Assembly: GCF_014652535.1 (NCBI RefSeq)
Contig: NZ_BMYZ01000001.1
Location: forward strand, 868,001-932,000
Direction: 5' to 3'
Origin: Cellvibrio zantedeschiae
GTDB taxonomy: Bacteria; Pseudomonadota; Gammaproteobacteria; Pseudomonadales; Cellvibrionaceae
Length of the DNA: 64,000 nt
In this document: positions 47,238 through 55,430 of the stretch, in pieces
Numbering within the stretch: the first letter of the stretch is position 1
How the letters are laid out: each line of letters opens with the position of its first letter
The notes under the pieces: model-generated
Seen by the model: only the letters and a program-made list of their open reading frames with translations
What the model was told of the DNA's origin: nothing
Database searches by the model: none
Made by a program: the position numbers and the translations under genes

Positions 47238-48293
47238 TTAAAGGCCCTGCAAATCCACTTGCGGTTCATCGCCAACGGTTTTAGCGATATGACCAACCAC
47301 AAATGCGGTTTCGCCAGCGGCTTTCAAAATCGCCAGGGCCTTGTCTTTTTCGCTCGCAGGAACGGCAATCACCATACCCACGCCACAGTTAAAGGTGCGG
47401 TACATTTCGCGAATATTGACGTTGCCGCCTTTTTGTAAAAATTGGAATACGGGTGGGAAAGTCCAGCTCTTGGTGTCGATAACCGCTTTGCAGTCATCAG
47501 GCAATACGCGCGGAATATTCTCGGTCAAACCGCCGCCAGTGATGTGCGCCATGGCGTTCACTTGGCTTTCTTTGATGAGCTTAAGTACAGATTTAACGTA
47601 GATGCGAGTTGGTTCCATCAATGCATCGCCCAATGGACGGCCACCGCAGTCTTGCGTCAAATCAGCTTTGGAAACTTCGATAATCTTGCGGATCAATGAA
47701 TAACCGTTCGAGTGCGGGCCGCTTGAAGTCAAGGCAATCAAGGTATCACCAGCTTGCACTTTACTGCCGTCGATGATTTCAGATTTCTCAACTACGCCAG
47801 TACAAAAACCAGCCAAATCGTAGTCTTCACCCTCATACATACCGGGCATTTCAGCGGTTTCACCACCTACCAAGGCACAGCCAGCCAACTCACAGCCGTC
47901 GCCAATGCCAGAAACTACAGCAGCAGCTACATCTACATTAAGTTTGCCGGTAGCGTAGTAATCAAGGAAAAACAAAGGCTCAGCGCCAGTTACTACCAGG
48001 TCATTTACACACATTGCCACCAGGTCTATACCAATGGTGTCGTGCTTTTGCAGTTGCATAGCCAAGCGCAGTTTGGTGCCCACGCCGTCAGTGCCAGAAA
48101 CCAGAATAGGCTGCTTGTAACCTGCGGGAATCTCCACCAAAGACGCAAAACCACCCAATCCACCCATTACCTCAGGGCGCTTGGTACGCTTGGCCACGCT
48201 TTTAATACGTTCAACCAGCGCATCGCCAGCCTCGATATCAACGCCAGCGTCTTTGTAGCTTAAGGATGGGGTAGGGTTTTGATGTTCGCTCAT
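47238..48293 (-). CDS. purM: Phosphoribosylformylglycinamidine cyclo-ligase
   Basis: 351 residues, the usual length. AIRS-family ATP-binding features: [42 protein letters not shown], and [16 protein letters not shown]. It closes the imidazole ring of AIR using ATP in the fifth step of purine synthesis. It is the first gene of purM-purN-DUF3108. In Pseudomonas this operon is divergent from DUF2066 and hda; here an MFS transporter gene intervenes. Confidence 0.97.
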   Translation of the reverse strand: MSEHQNPTPSLSYKDAGVDIEAGDALVERIKSVAKRTKRPEVMGGLGGFASLVEIPAGYKQPILVSGTDGVGTKLRLAMQLQKHDTIGIDLVAMCVNDLVVTGAEPLFFLDYYATGKLNVDVAAAVVSGIGDGCELAGCALVGGETAEMPGMYEGEDYDLAGFCTGVVEKSEIIDGSKVQAGDTLIALTSSGPHSNGYSLIRKIIEVSKADLTQDCGGRPLGDALMEPTRIYVKSVLKLIKESQVNAMAHITGGGLTENIPRVLPDDCKAVIDTKSWTFPPVFQFLQKGGNVNIREMYRTFNCGVGMVIAVPASEKDKALAILKAAGETAFVVGHIAKTVGDEPQVDLQGL

Positions 48294-48427
48294 ATAGGGG
48301 CTCTCAGGCTGATGCAGTCGGAGTAAAACTAAAGGGGTGGCTAAAAAAGGCCGCCATTCTAACAGCTTGTGCGGGTTTTGGCTGCCTAAAAAGCAGGCCT
48401 CAGGTATGCAGGGGTGTGCGAGGTAGG

Positions 48428-48455
48428 GCGGGTTAGTCGAAGCGATCTAACCCGC
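48428..48455 (-). repeat. Hairpin after the MFS transporter gene
   Basis: GCGGGTTAG / CTAACCCGC perfect 9-bp arms with a 10-base loop, just beyond the MFS stop codon. No T-run follows on the minus strand, so termination is uncertain. Confidence 0.45.
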
Positions 48456-48462
48456 TCGCAAA

Positions 48463-49725
48463 TTATTTCTCGTAAAAATCCAAATCCCGACCAAAAGTTT
48501 CTTTCGCAAAATAGAGCGCTATCAATGTAATCAACATCACACCGCCGCCCACGTAGTAAAAGCTTTTGATCACATCGCCATTGTTCGCGCCCAAAACTAA
48601 TGAATAGCACCAGGCGATAGGGACGAGGGAGCCGCGAACGAAGTTGGGTACGCTGGTCGCGGCGGTTGCGCGCAGGTTGGTTCCAAACTGTTCGGAGGCG
48701 TTGGTGACAAATACAGCCCAGAAACCGACAGATACGCCTAATAAAAAGATGGCTACATAAAAGATTGTGTTGGTGACGGCTTCCAGATTCAGGTAGGTAA
48801 GCATCATAAAAATGCAAATACCGTAAAAAATCAGCAATGCCTTTTTACGGCTGCGCAGGATTTGGCTTAAACCACCGCAAGCGAAATCGCCCAATACCAG
48901 CCCACCGTAGGCGGCCATGATGCAATAGGCTTGCTGGATTGTTCCCTGCACATGCAGGATTTTGGCAATCTCTGGTGCTCTGGCTACGAGCAGTCCCACC
49001 ACAAACCACAGCGGCAGGCCGATCAATACGCAAATCAGCAAACGCGCGAAACGTTCGCCTTTGGTAAACATCATAAAAAAGTTGCCTTGGGGGATGTTCG
49101 CGTCGTGGGCTTTGTTGAACATGCTACTTTCAAACAAGCCTATGCGCAGGAACAACAGGGCGATGCCCAAAAGCCCGCCAATGATGTAACAGGTCTGCCA
49201 GCTCACAAATTGCGAAATTGTGCCCGCCACTACCGCACCGAAAACGCCAACCGAGGCAACAATCATGGTGCCAATGCCGCGTTTGTTCTTGTCCATCAGC
49301 TCGCTCACGAGCGTAATTCCAGCGCCCAGTTCGCCCGCCAAACCAACGCCTGCAATAAAACGCAAAATTTCGTAGCTGGTCATGGAGGTAACAAAAGCAT
49401 TCAGGAGGTTGGCGACCGAGTAGAGAATGATGCTGCCAAAGAGCACCGCCAGCCTGCCTTTTTTATCGCCAATCACACCCCACAGCACGCCGCCAATCAA
49501 CATTCCCAGCATTTGCAAATCGAGCAGACGCTGGAATTTTTCGAGGAGGATTGGTTGATCTGCCCAATGGGGATAAAGCTCAACCAGGCTTTTTTTGCCG
49601 ACGATTAAAAACAGCAGCAGATCATAGATGTCCACAAAGTAGCCAAGCGCGGCCACGAGGATGGTAGTAGTAATGACTTTTTGCTGAGCATTTGGTGTAG
49701 CTTGTAGGGTTTCTGTGGTGGTCAT
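48463..49725 (-). CDS. Major facilitator superfamily transporter
   Basis: Start at 49725 (MTTTETLQATPNAQQ, 420 residues); the frame extends upstream to 49878 without support. Twelve predicted helices. The MFS loop 2-3 motif is present as GDKKGRLAVLFGS, and the protein has the acid-pair start ALGYFVDIYDLLLF of the metabolite:H+ symporter branch. The substrate cannot be inferred; sugars, organic acids and aromatic acids are all moved by this branch. It is the foreign member between purM and DUF2066. A hairpin follows the stop codon. Confidence 0.85.
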   Translation of the reverse strand: MTTTETLQATPNAQQKVITTTILVAALGYFVDIYDLLLFLIVGKKSLVELYPHWADQPILLEKFQRLLDLQMLGMLIGGVLWGVIGDKKGRLAVLFGSIILYSVANLLNAFVTSMTSYEILRFIAGVGLAGELGAGITLVSELMDKNKRGIGTMIVASVGVFGAVVAGTISQFVSWQTCYIIGGLLGIALLFLRIGLFESSMFNKAHDANIPQGNFFMMFTKGERFARLLICVLIGLPLWFVVGLLVARAPEIAKILHVQGTIQQAYCIMAAYGGLVLGDFACGGLSQILRSRKKALLIFYGICIFMMLTYLNLEAVTNTIFYVAIFLLGVSVGFWAVFVTNASEQFGTNLRATAATSVPNFVRGSLVPIAWCYSLVLGANNGDVIKSFYYVGGGVMLITLIALYFAKETFGRDLDFYEK

Positions 49726-49865
49726 GGTTTTATCTTTATTAGGTGACAATTTATATGTGCGGGCATTGTACAAAAATCTCGCGGGTTTACATCTAGTTTC
49801 CGCATTACAGGGTGGGATAAGGGATTTCACAGGATCTTTTACCCAAAAAATCACCCCAAGCCTGA

Positions 49866-49871
49866 TACAAT
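49866..49871 (+). promoter_or_regulatory. Extended -10 promoter of the DUF2066-hda operon
   Basis: TGATACAAT: TACAAT with an upstream TGN, an extended -10, about 40 bases before the GTG start. The -35 region is not recognisable, as is common with extended -10 promoters. Confidence 0.5.
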
Positions 49872-49911
49872 GCGGCAAATAACCGGTGCACCAAGATGGC
49901 AGGAGTTTGCA

Positions 49912-50508
49912 GTGGCCCGAATTTTGTTACTAGTCATGAGTATGTTTGCCCTGAGCCTTGGTGCCGGAGGCGCTTGGGCGCAGTTGACGGTTGATGCCTA
50001 CCGCGTGGAAGCAACCGTAGCCAATCAATCTGAGGCAGAGCGCGTTGCCGCCACTAAAGCTAATTTGGGTGAAGTGATTACTCGCGTGCTGGGCGATTCC
50101 GCGGCTTTGCAACATCCTCTGGTGCGTCAAGCAATTAACGATGCCCCCAACTACCTCGCCAAATTTAGTTATTCCTCCGACAAAACTATTGTCCTTAATT
50201 ATTCCCCACAAGCGATTCAAACACTGTTACAGCAAGCACAATTGATTGCCGCTAGTGCGAGTACTGCGCAAGGTTTGACGCTCTATATTGTCGATGTAAA
50301 AGATTTCTCTGCCTTTAAACAAGTGCAAGCTTATTTAAAAACCGTGGGTGTTATTCGTAACGCCAATTTGGTTAGTGTTGAAAAAGATGTTATGCAGTTT
50401 TCCATATTGTTAGATGGCGACGAACAACTTTTAAAAACTACATTAGCCGCTGGTAATAAACTGCAAGTAGTGAGCGATAAGCCCTTGAGCTTTCGCTGGC
50501 AGAATTAA
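49912..50508 (+). CDS. DUF2066 exported protein
   Basis: Start chosen at GTG 49912 because AGGAG lies six bases upstream and it opens a signal peptide (ARILLLVMSMFALSLGAGGAWA); an in-frame ATG at 49870 is too near the promoter. 198 residues. The DUF2066 domain starts at VDAYRVEATVANQSEAERVAA and ends in a short C-terminal region. Function is unknown, but the family is consistently found beside hda in gammaproteobacteria. It precedes hda by 13 bp. Confidence 0.82.
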   Translation: MARILLLVMSMFALSLGAGGAWAQLTVDAYRVEATVANQSEAERVAATKANLGEVITRVLGDSAALQHPLVRQAINDAPNYLAKFSYSSDKTIVLNYSPQAIQTLLQQAQLIAASASTAQGLTLYIVDVKDFSAFKQVQAYLKTVGVIRNANLVSVEKDVMQFSILLDGDEQLLKTTLAAGNKLQVVSDKPLSFRWQN

Positions 50509-50521
50509 CAGGTTTTAACGC

Positions 50522-51229
50522 ATGAATCCGCAACAACTTTCTCTTGGCGTTAGTCTTAATGACGATGCCACTTTTGAAAACTTTTACGCCCCGCCGGCTA
50601 CGCCTAATGCACAAATTTTATCTGCGCTGCGCCAGCAAATTGAAACCGCCAATGAGCCCTTTATTTTTTTGTGGGGTGCCGCCGGTTGTGGATTAACGCA
50701 TTTACTGCAAGGTGCTTGTCACCACGCGCAAAATTTTTCCAAGACTTTCCAGTATTTCCCGCTGCGTGATTTAGCAGGCTACGCGCCGGATGAATTATTT
50801 GTTGGCTTGGAAGAATTGGATTTGGTTGTGTTGGATGCGCTGGACGAAGTCATCAATCGCCCAGAATGGGAGCTCGCTTTATTCAATCTGTTTAACCGCC
50901 TGCGCGATGCGGGAAAATTATTGGTTGTGGCTGCTGTTCAAGGGCCGCAAGAATTGCCCATAAGTTTGCCGGATTTAAAATCGCGCTTGCAGTGGGGCGC
51001 AACTTTTCATGTACAAACTCTCGACGACGATCAAAAACAAGCAGCTTTGCAATTTCGAGCTAAAGCACGCGGCTTGGAATTAAGTGATGAAGTGGCGGCA
51101 TATATTATTCAGCGGTTGCCGCGCGATATGAATGAACTGTTTTGGCAGTTGAATCGTTTGGATCATGCATCGCTTGCAGAACAGCGTAAGTTGACGATTC
51201 CGTTTGTGAAGAAAATTTTAGGTTTGTAA
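50522..51229 (+). CDS. hda: DnaA inactivator Hda
   Basis: 235 residues, an AAA+ protein with DnaA-like ATPase features but no DNA-binding domain IV. The N-terminus (MNPQQLSLGVSLNDDATFENFY) includes the clamp-binding QLSLG motif. A Walker A-like loop is GAAGCGLTHLL and Walker B is LDLVVLDALDE. The C-terminal sensor region has LPRDMNELFWQLNRLD. With the sliding clamp, Hda stimulates ATP hydrolysis on DnaA and so limits re-initiation of replication. Confidence 0.95.
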   Translation: MNPQQLSLGVSLNDDATFENFYAPPATPNAQILSALRQQIETANEPFIFLWGAAGCGLTHLLQGACHHAQNFSKTFQYFPLRDLAGYAPDELFVGLEELDLVVLDALDEVINRPEWELALFNLFNRLRDAGKLLVVAAVQGPQELPISLPDLKSRLQWGATFHVQTLDDDQKQAALQFRAKARGLELSDEVAAYIIQRLPRDMNELFWQLNRLDHASLAEQRKLTIPFVKKILGL

Positions 51230-51240
51230 AAACCAGAAAT

Positions 51241-51278
51241 AAAAAGCCCGATCTCTGTTATGGAGATCGGGCTTTTTT
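51241..51278. terminator. Bidirectional terminator between hda and the sugar MFS gene
   Basis: AAAAAGCCCGATCTC / GAGATCGGGCTTTTTT 15-bp stem with a short loop, between convergent genes. Confidence 0.92.
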
Positions 51279-51295
51279 ATGAGCGGCTTATTTAA

Positions 51296-52639
51296 TTAAG
51301 CCGCTGGAACTGCTTCGCGAACTTCTTCTTCACTTTTGGTGAGGTTTGCGTACTTGGCACCAAAGTAGAAGATGAACAAATAGCAAGCTGCAGGCAACAA
51401 GAAAGAAACTTGCAAGCCAATGGTGTCTGCCAATCCGCCTTGTGCGTAGGGAACAATCGCACCGCCTACAATACCCATACACAATAGGCCAGAGCCTTGG
51501 CTGGTGTATTTACCAATGTCATGCAATGCCATGGTGAAAATAGTGGGGAACATGATTGAGTTAAACAAACCAACCGCAATCAACGACCACATAGCCGCAG
51601 GGCCAGATGCAAAGGTAGCAATCATGATCAAGGTAATTGTTGAGCCTGCACAAACACTCAATACGATGCCTGGGCGAATGTAGCGCATTACAAAGAATCC
51701 AATAAAGCGACCAACCATTGCGCCACCCCAGTACAAATACAAATAATCTTCCGCCGCTTTTGCTGCGGGTAAACCTGCAACGCGCTCAAGGCCAAGGAAG
51801 TTAACCAAATAAGTACCAATAGAAACTTCTGCACCCACGTACAAGAAAATACCTAACACGCCTAATGCTAAACGTGGATAAGCTTTTACTGCTTCCAGGT
51901 TGGAAAGAATGGCTTGTTTGATACCTTTGTCGTTTTCGTCGTGAGCATCAACAATAGTTGGCAGTTTTGCGAAAGCAAAAATCACAGCGAGGAGTAACAA
52001 CACACCGGCCAACATCAAATAAGGCATTTGTACAGAAGATGCTTCAGTCAAGTGGTAAGCATGTAACTCTTCCGGAGAAAGTTTTGCTAATTCCTCTGCG
52101 CCTAAAAAGGTTGCGCCGCCCAGAATGACACCCGCTAATAACTTGGGTGCTACAGTGGTGCCCAATGAATTGAATGCTTGGGTCAAGGTCAAACGGCTTG
52201 ATGCAGTTTTGGGTGAGCCGAGAACAGCAACGTAAGGGTTAGCTGCAACTTGTAAAACGGTTATGCCCGCAGCCAAAATAAAGAATGCAAACAAGAAGAA
52301 GTTATAGCTTGAAGTTGCCGCGGGGTAAAACAGCAAGCAACCTATAGCGGCAATCACCAAACCTGTTACGGCGCCTTTCTTGTAACCAAAGCTACGTACA
52401 TACATACCAGCAGGTAAAGACACTAAAAAGTAAGCACCAAAGAACCACAACTGCACAAGTGCGGCTTGCATGTAGGTAAGGGTGAAAACAGATTTTAAGT
52501 GTGGGATAAGAACATCGTTGAGTGAGGTAATTGCGCCCCACATAAAAAACAGAATAGTTACAATGATGAGTGGAATTGTATTATTTCCTTCATTGTTTGA
52601 ACTATGGCTTTGAGCCGAACCTTGCGGAATGCTTGCCAT
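51296..52639 (-). CDS. Sugar MFS transporter (glucose/galactose, FucP/GluP family)
   Basis: 447 residues, 12 helices. IIVTILFFMWGAITSLNDVLIPHLKSVF and AALVQLWFFGAYFLVSLPAG are the N-terminal hallmarks of the FucP/GluP family, and LQVAANPYVAVLGSPKTASSRLTLTQAFNSLGT follows. These are proton-coupled sugar symporters of the inner membrane. The neighbouring LacI regulator, glucokinase and GH3 beta-glucosidase suggest glucose or a beta-glucoside as substrate. The promoter region (52650-52760) contains palindromes and a half-site like the glk/GH3 operator. Confidence 0.92.
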   Translation of the reverse strand: MASIPQGSAQSHSSNNEGNNTIPLIIVTILFFMWGAITSLNDVLIPHLKSVFTLTYMQAALVQLWFFGAYFLVSLPAGMYVRSFGYKKGAVTGLVIAAIGCLLFYPAATSSYNFFLFAFFILAAGITVLQVAANPYVAVLGSPKTASSRLTLTQAFNSLGTTVAPKLLAGVILGGATFLGAEELAKLSPEELHAYHLTEASSVQMPYLMLAGVLLLLAVIFAFAKLPTIVDAHDENDKGIKQAILSNLEAVKAYPRLALGVLGIFLYVGAEVSIGTYLVNFLGLERVAGLPAAKAAEDYLYLYWGGAMVGRFIGFFVMRYIRPGIVLSVCAGSTITLIMIATFASGPAAMWSLIAVGLFNSIMFPTIFTMALHDIGKYTSQGSGLLCMGIVGGAIVPYAQGGLADTIGLQVSFLLPAACYLFIFYFGAKYANLTKSEEEVREAVPAA

Positions 52640-52688
52640 TTTTATTACCTCATTGTTATGTCATGGAGTTTGTCGTCGCCTCTAGTAC

Positions 52689-52757
52689 TTGCTGCAGCAA
52701 TCTATGAGCCGTCTTGCAAGAGCGCGGTACTATAATTCAAGGGCTCTAGGCTGTCAC
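52689..52757 (-). promoter_or_regulatory. Candidate promoter and operator region of the sugar MFS gene
   Basis: On the minus strand, GTGACA (-35, 52752-52757) and TATAGT (-10, 52729-52734) are 17 bases apart. Around the predicted start are the palindromes TCTTGCAAGA (52712-52721) and TTGCTGCAGCAA (52689-52700). TGACAGC at the -35 equals one half of the glk/GH3 palindrome. This suggests sugar-dependent repression by the divergent LacI protein. Confidence 0.5.
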
Positions 52758-52903
52758 ATGGTTTATAGTGGTTGGAAAGGTAAAAAAAATTAAAGCAAAA
52801 GGGCAAAATATTTTATAAGCTAGTGGTCATTTTTACCTTTAGTCTTTCGCGGTTGTAAGCAAGGTATTCGTTTCCCCAATTTAATAATAACAGGTGGTGT
52901 GTT

Positions 52904-53929
52904 GTGGCCAAGGCGACAATCGATGACGTAGCAGCGCTGGCAGGCGTGTCTATGAAAACAGTCTCACGGGTAATGAATAACGAACCCAATGTGCGGCCAG
53001 CAACGCGTGAAAAAGTTGAAGCTGCAGTAGCTCAATTGGATTATCGCCCCAATATGTCGGCGCGCAGTTTGGCTGGCAACCGCTCTTATCTTTTGGGATT
53101 GTTATACGGAATTCCGTCTGCGCATTACGTGTTGGATATTCAGGAGGGTGTGCTCGACATCTGCCGTCCCCAAGGTTACGAATTACTTGTTCACCCCTGT
53201 AATCATCAAGACCCTAATATCACCCAGGAAATCGTCGACCTGATGCGCGACAAGCGCATCGACGGTGTCATGCTGACTCCACCGATTTCCGACAACATGA
53301 CATTAATGCATGCGCTCAAACGCATGTCTGTACCTTTTGTGCGTGTTGCTCCCACAGAGAGCAAAGGCTTATCACCCTACGTTGAAACCAACGATCAGGA
53401 AGCCTCTTACGATATGACCTGCAAACTGATTGCTTTGGGGCACACACGCATTGGATTTATTTGCGGACACCCGGATCACCGTGCCGTGACTTTGCGTTTT
53501 GATGGCTACAAAGCTGCACTGATTGAAAATGATATTCCGCTCTCCAATGATTTGGTTGCGAACGGTTTGAACTCTTTTGAATCGGGTGAGGCCTGTGCAC
53601 GCAAATTGTTGGAAAAAAAATCTCGTCCCACGGCTATTTTTGCGGCCAACGATGACATGGCGGCGGGTGTGATGATGGTTGCGCATCAATTAGGCATTAA
53701 AATTCCGGAAGAATTATCGGTAGCCGGTTTTGACGATACCCCGGTTGCTCATCAAATTTGGCCAGCCTTAACAACGGTTCGCCAACCAATTCAGGCGATG
53801 GCGAAAAAAGCTACGGAATTATTGATAAAACAATTGCGCGGCAAAGACGTGCAGTTACCTGCGAGTATGCTGACATCAACAATTATTGTGCGGGAATCAA
53901 CGGGTGTTGCACCGAAGAAGCATTCTTGA
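52904..53929 (+). CDS. LacI-family transcriptional regulator
   Basis: 341 residues starting at a GTG at 52904. The N-terminal helix-turn-helix reads ATIDDVAALAGVSMKTVSRVMN, with hinge-helix RPNMSARSLAGNRS. The periplasmic-binding-protein-like effector domain follows (about 62-335, with VAGFDDTPVAHQIWPALTTVRQP). The likely role is to repress the divergent sugar MFS gene and the glk/GH3 pair through the palindromes described here, with release by a sugar or sugar derivative. It is convergent with glk across a strong terminator. Confidence 0.93.
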   Translation: MAKATIDDVAALAGVSMKTVSRVMNNEPNVRPATREKVEAAVAQLDYRPNMSARSLAGNRSYLLGLLYGIPSAHYVLDIQEGVLDICRPQGYELLVHPCNHQDPNITQEIVDLMRDKRIDGVMLTPPISDNMTLMHALKRMSVPFVRVAPTESKGLSPYVETNDQEASYDMTCKLIALGHTRIGFICGHPDHRAVTLRFDGYKAALIENDIPLSNDLVANGLNSFESGEACARKLLEKKSRPTAIFAANDDMAAGVMMVAHQLGIKIPEELSVAGFDDTPVAHQIWPALTTVRQPIQAMAKKATELLIKQLRGKDVQLPASMLTSTIIVRESTGVAPKKHS

Positions 53930-53944
53930 TTAATTATTCTGCAT

Positions 53945-53978
53945 AAAAAAGCCGCGGTAGTAATGCCGCGGCTTTTTT
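53945..53978. terminator. Bidirectional terminator between the LacI gene and glk
   Basis: AAAAAAGCCGCGG / CCGCGGCTTTTTT stem with an 8-base loop between convergent genes. Confidence 0.92.
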
Positions 53979-53994
53979 ATTTTCTAACAAATGT

Positions 53995-54990
53995 TTAAAC
54001 CAACACTGGTTTCAATGCTGGAGTATTGTGAATCAACCAGGCAGCAGAACCAACTAAAGCCGCTTTATCGTTCACGATTACTTTGATTGAAATATCACTT
54101 ACGTAACCGCGCATCGGACCTTTGTTTTTGTAGCGCTCTTCAAAGTTTGTTTCAGGCAAAATGCTCATCAGCTTTGGCGTAATACCGCCACCAATTACCA
54201 CGCCGCCGCGTGCACCGGTAGAAACAGCTTTATCACCAGCAACTGCACCCAATGTATTGCAGAAGGTAATTACTGCTTCACGGCAAATTGCATCTTCATT
54301 AGCCAAACCTTTGGTGCTTACATCAGCAGGAGAATAGTTTTGTGCTTCTACGCCAGCGATGCTCGCCAAAGCGCGGTACAAATGTACCAAACCAATACCA
54401 GACAAAATATTTTCTACCGATACGTGTGATTGCTCTTTCAGTAGATAAGATTTGATCGCTAATTCTTTTTCTGTGGTGGGCGCAAAGCTCGCATGGCCAC
54501 CTTCGGTAGGAATAATTTTCCAGCTGCCGTTTTCAGGCACCAATAACGCCATACCAAAACCTGTACCTGGGCCCATTACACAAATCGGGGCTTCCGGGTC
54601 TGAATCGGCAGAGTAGAGGGTTTTGGTTTCTTCTGCAGATAAGAAAGGTACAGCGTAAGCCAGTGCGGCAAAGTCGTTAATGACGTGCAGGGTTTTCATG
54701 CCCAACTGATCGCGCAGTTCATTGATATTGAACTTCCAATCAAGGTTGGTCATTTGCGCGAAACCATGCTCAATCGGGCCAGCAATCGCTAAGCACGCAA
54801 ATTCGGGCATATCAATTTTGAACTCGGCGCAGCAGGCTTTAATCATGCTGCCCATGTCAGGGTAGTTGGCGCATCGCAGCGTAATTTGCTGTGCGCTCGT
54901 ATAGTTAGGTTTGCTGGTGTTAGGAGCCTGTTCGACCAAGCCAAAGCGAGCGTTGGTGCCGCCGATATCTGCAACCAATAAAAAGCCCAT
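53995..54990 (-). CDS. glk: Glucokinase
   Basis: 331 residues. The Glk family fold: LLVADIGGTNARFGLVE (phosphate 1 loop), VINDFAALAYAVPF with the catalytic aspartate, MGPGTGFG, EGGHASFAP, and the late GGVVIGGGITPKL loop. It phosphorylates glucose with ATP. It is divergent from the GH3 gene with an operator between them, and next to a LacI gene and a sugar MFS transporter, so it probably serves glucose freed from cellobiose. Confidence 0.96.
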   Translation of the reverse strand: MGFLLVADIGGTNARFGLVEQAPNTSKPNYTSAQQITLRCANYPDMGSMIKACCAEFKIDMPEFACLAIAGPIEHGFAQMTNLDWKFNINELRDQLGMKTLHVINDFAALAYAVPFLSAEETKTLYSADSDPEAPICVMGPGTGFGMALLVPENGSWKIIPTEGGHASFAPTTEKELAIKSYLLKEQSHVSVENILSGIGLVHLYRALASIAGVEAQNYSPADVSTKGLANEDAICREAVITFCNTLGAVAGDKAVSTGARGGVVIGGGITPKLMSILPETNFEERYKNKGPMRGYVSDISIKVIVNDKAALVGSAAWLIHNTPALKPVLV

Positions 54991-55430
54991 GCGTTAGTCC
55001 TCTAAGTGTATGGAGTTGGAGTTTTTCTAATGTGGTGAAAGTAAAAGGTTGGAGTATTGAAGTGGAGACTCTAAGCCAGCTTTCGGGTGTTGATTATGAC
55101 TTATTTCTGAGTACATGGAAGTCTATGTGTCATTGACAGCGCTGTCAATAAACAGTAGCCTACACATATTCGGTTAAGATGCGGTTTTTACTCAACTTTT
55201 TGTTGATAATTTCCATCAGAAAGCCATTTTTTAAGAGTAAAATTGCGTCAGTGCTGGAGGCGGTTGCAGCGTCCTAGCGTGTGTTGTTGGAAATCTAATA
55301 AAAGATGTAATAAGCATCTCGATAAGCATGTCTTAATCCTGATTATTTTGTAAAACCTGCACCTTCATAGTTCCATGAAGCGGTGCTTTATTTGTATTTT
55401 AAATTTATCAGTAACTTGGAGGTTTAGAAG
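54991..55430. other. 440-bp spacer between glk and the GH3 gene
   Basis: It contains the bidirectional promoter/operator described above and the leader of the GH3 mRNA. The leader holds an imperfect hairpin at 55359-55386 (GCACC-TTCAT with ATGAA-GC-GGTGC) followed by a T-rich stretch, which might attenuate transcription. No gene, and in particular no signal-peptide coding sequence in any frame, was found upstream of the GH3 start. Confidence 0.6.
55120..55161. promoter_or_regulatory. Divergent glk/GH3 promoter with palindromic operator
   Basis: ATTGACAGCGCTGTCAAT (55132-55149) is a perfect 18-bp palindrome with a central GC/CG, the form of a LacI-family operator. Because it contains TTGACA on both strands it also supplies both -35 boxes. 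On the plus strand TTGACA (55133-55138) is 17 bases from TAGCCT (55156-55161); on the minus strand TTGACA is 17 bases from TAGACT (55120-55125). One bound repressor would therefore block both directions. Confidence 0.7.

Noticed and set aside
47754-48263. 169-residue frame antisense to purM
   Set aside because: Shadow of purM without start signals or motifs.
48931-49608. 225-residue frame antisense to the MFS gene
   Set aside because: Long but rich in His, Gln and Asn as expected of the reverse of membrane-helix codons; no ribosome site or domain.
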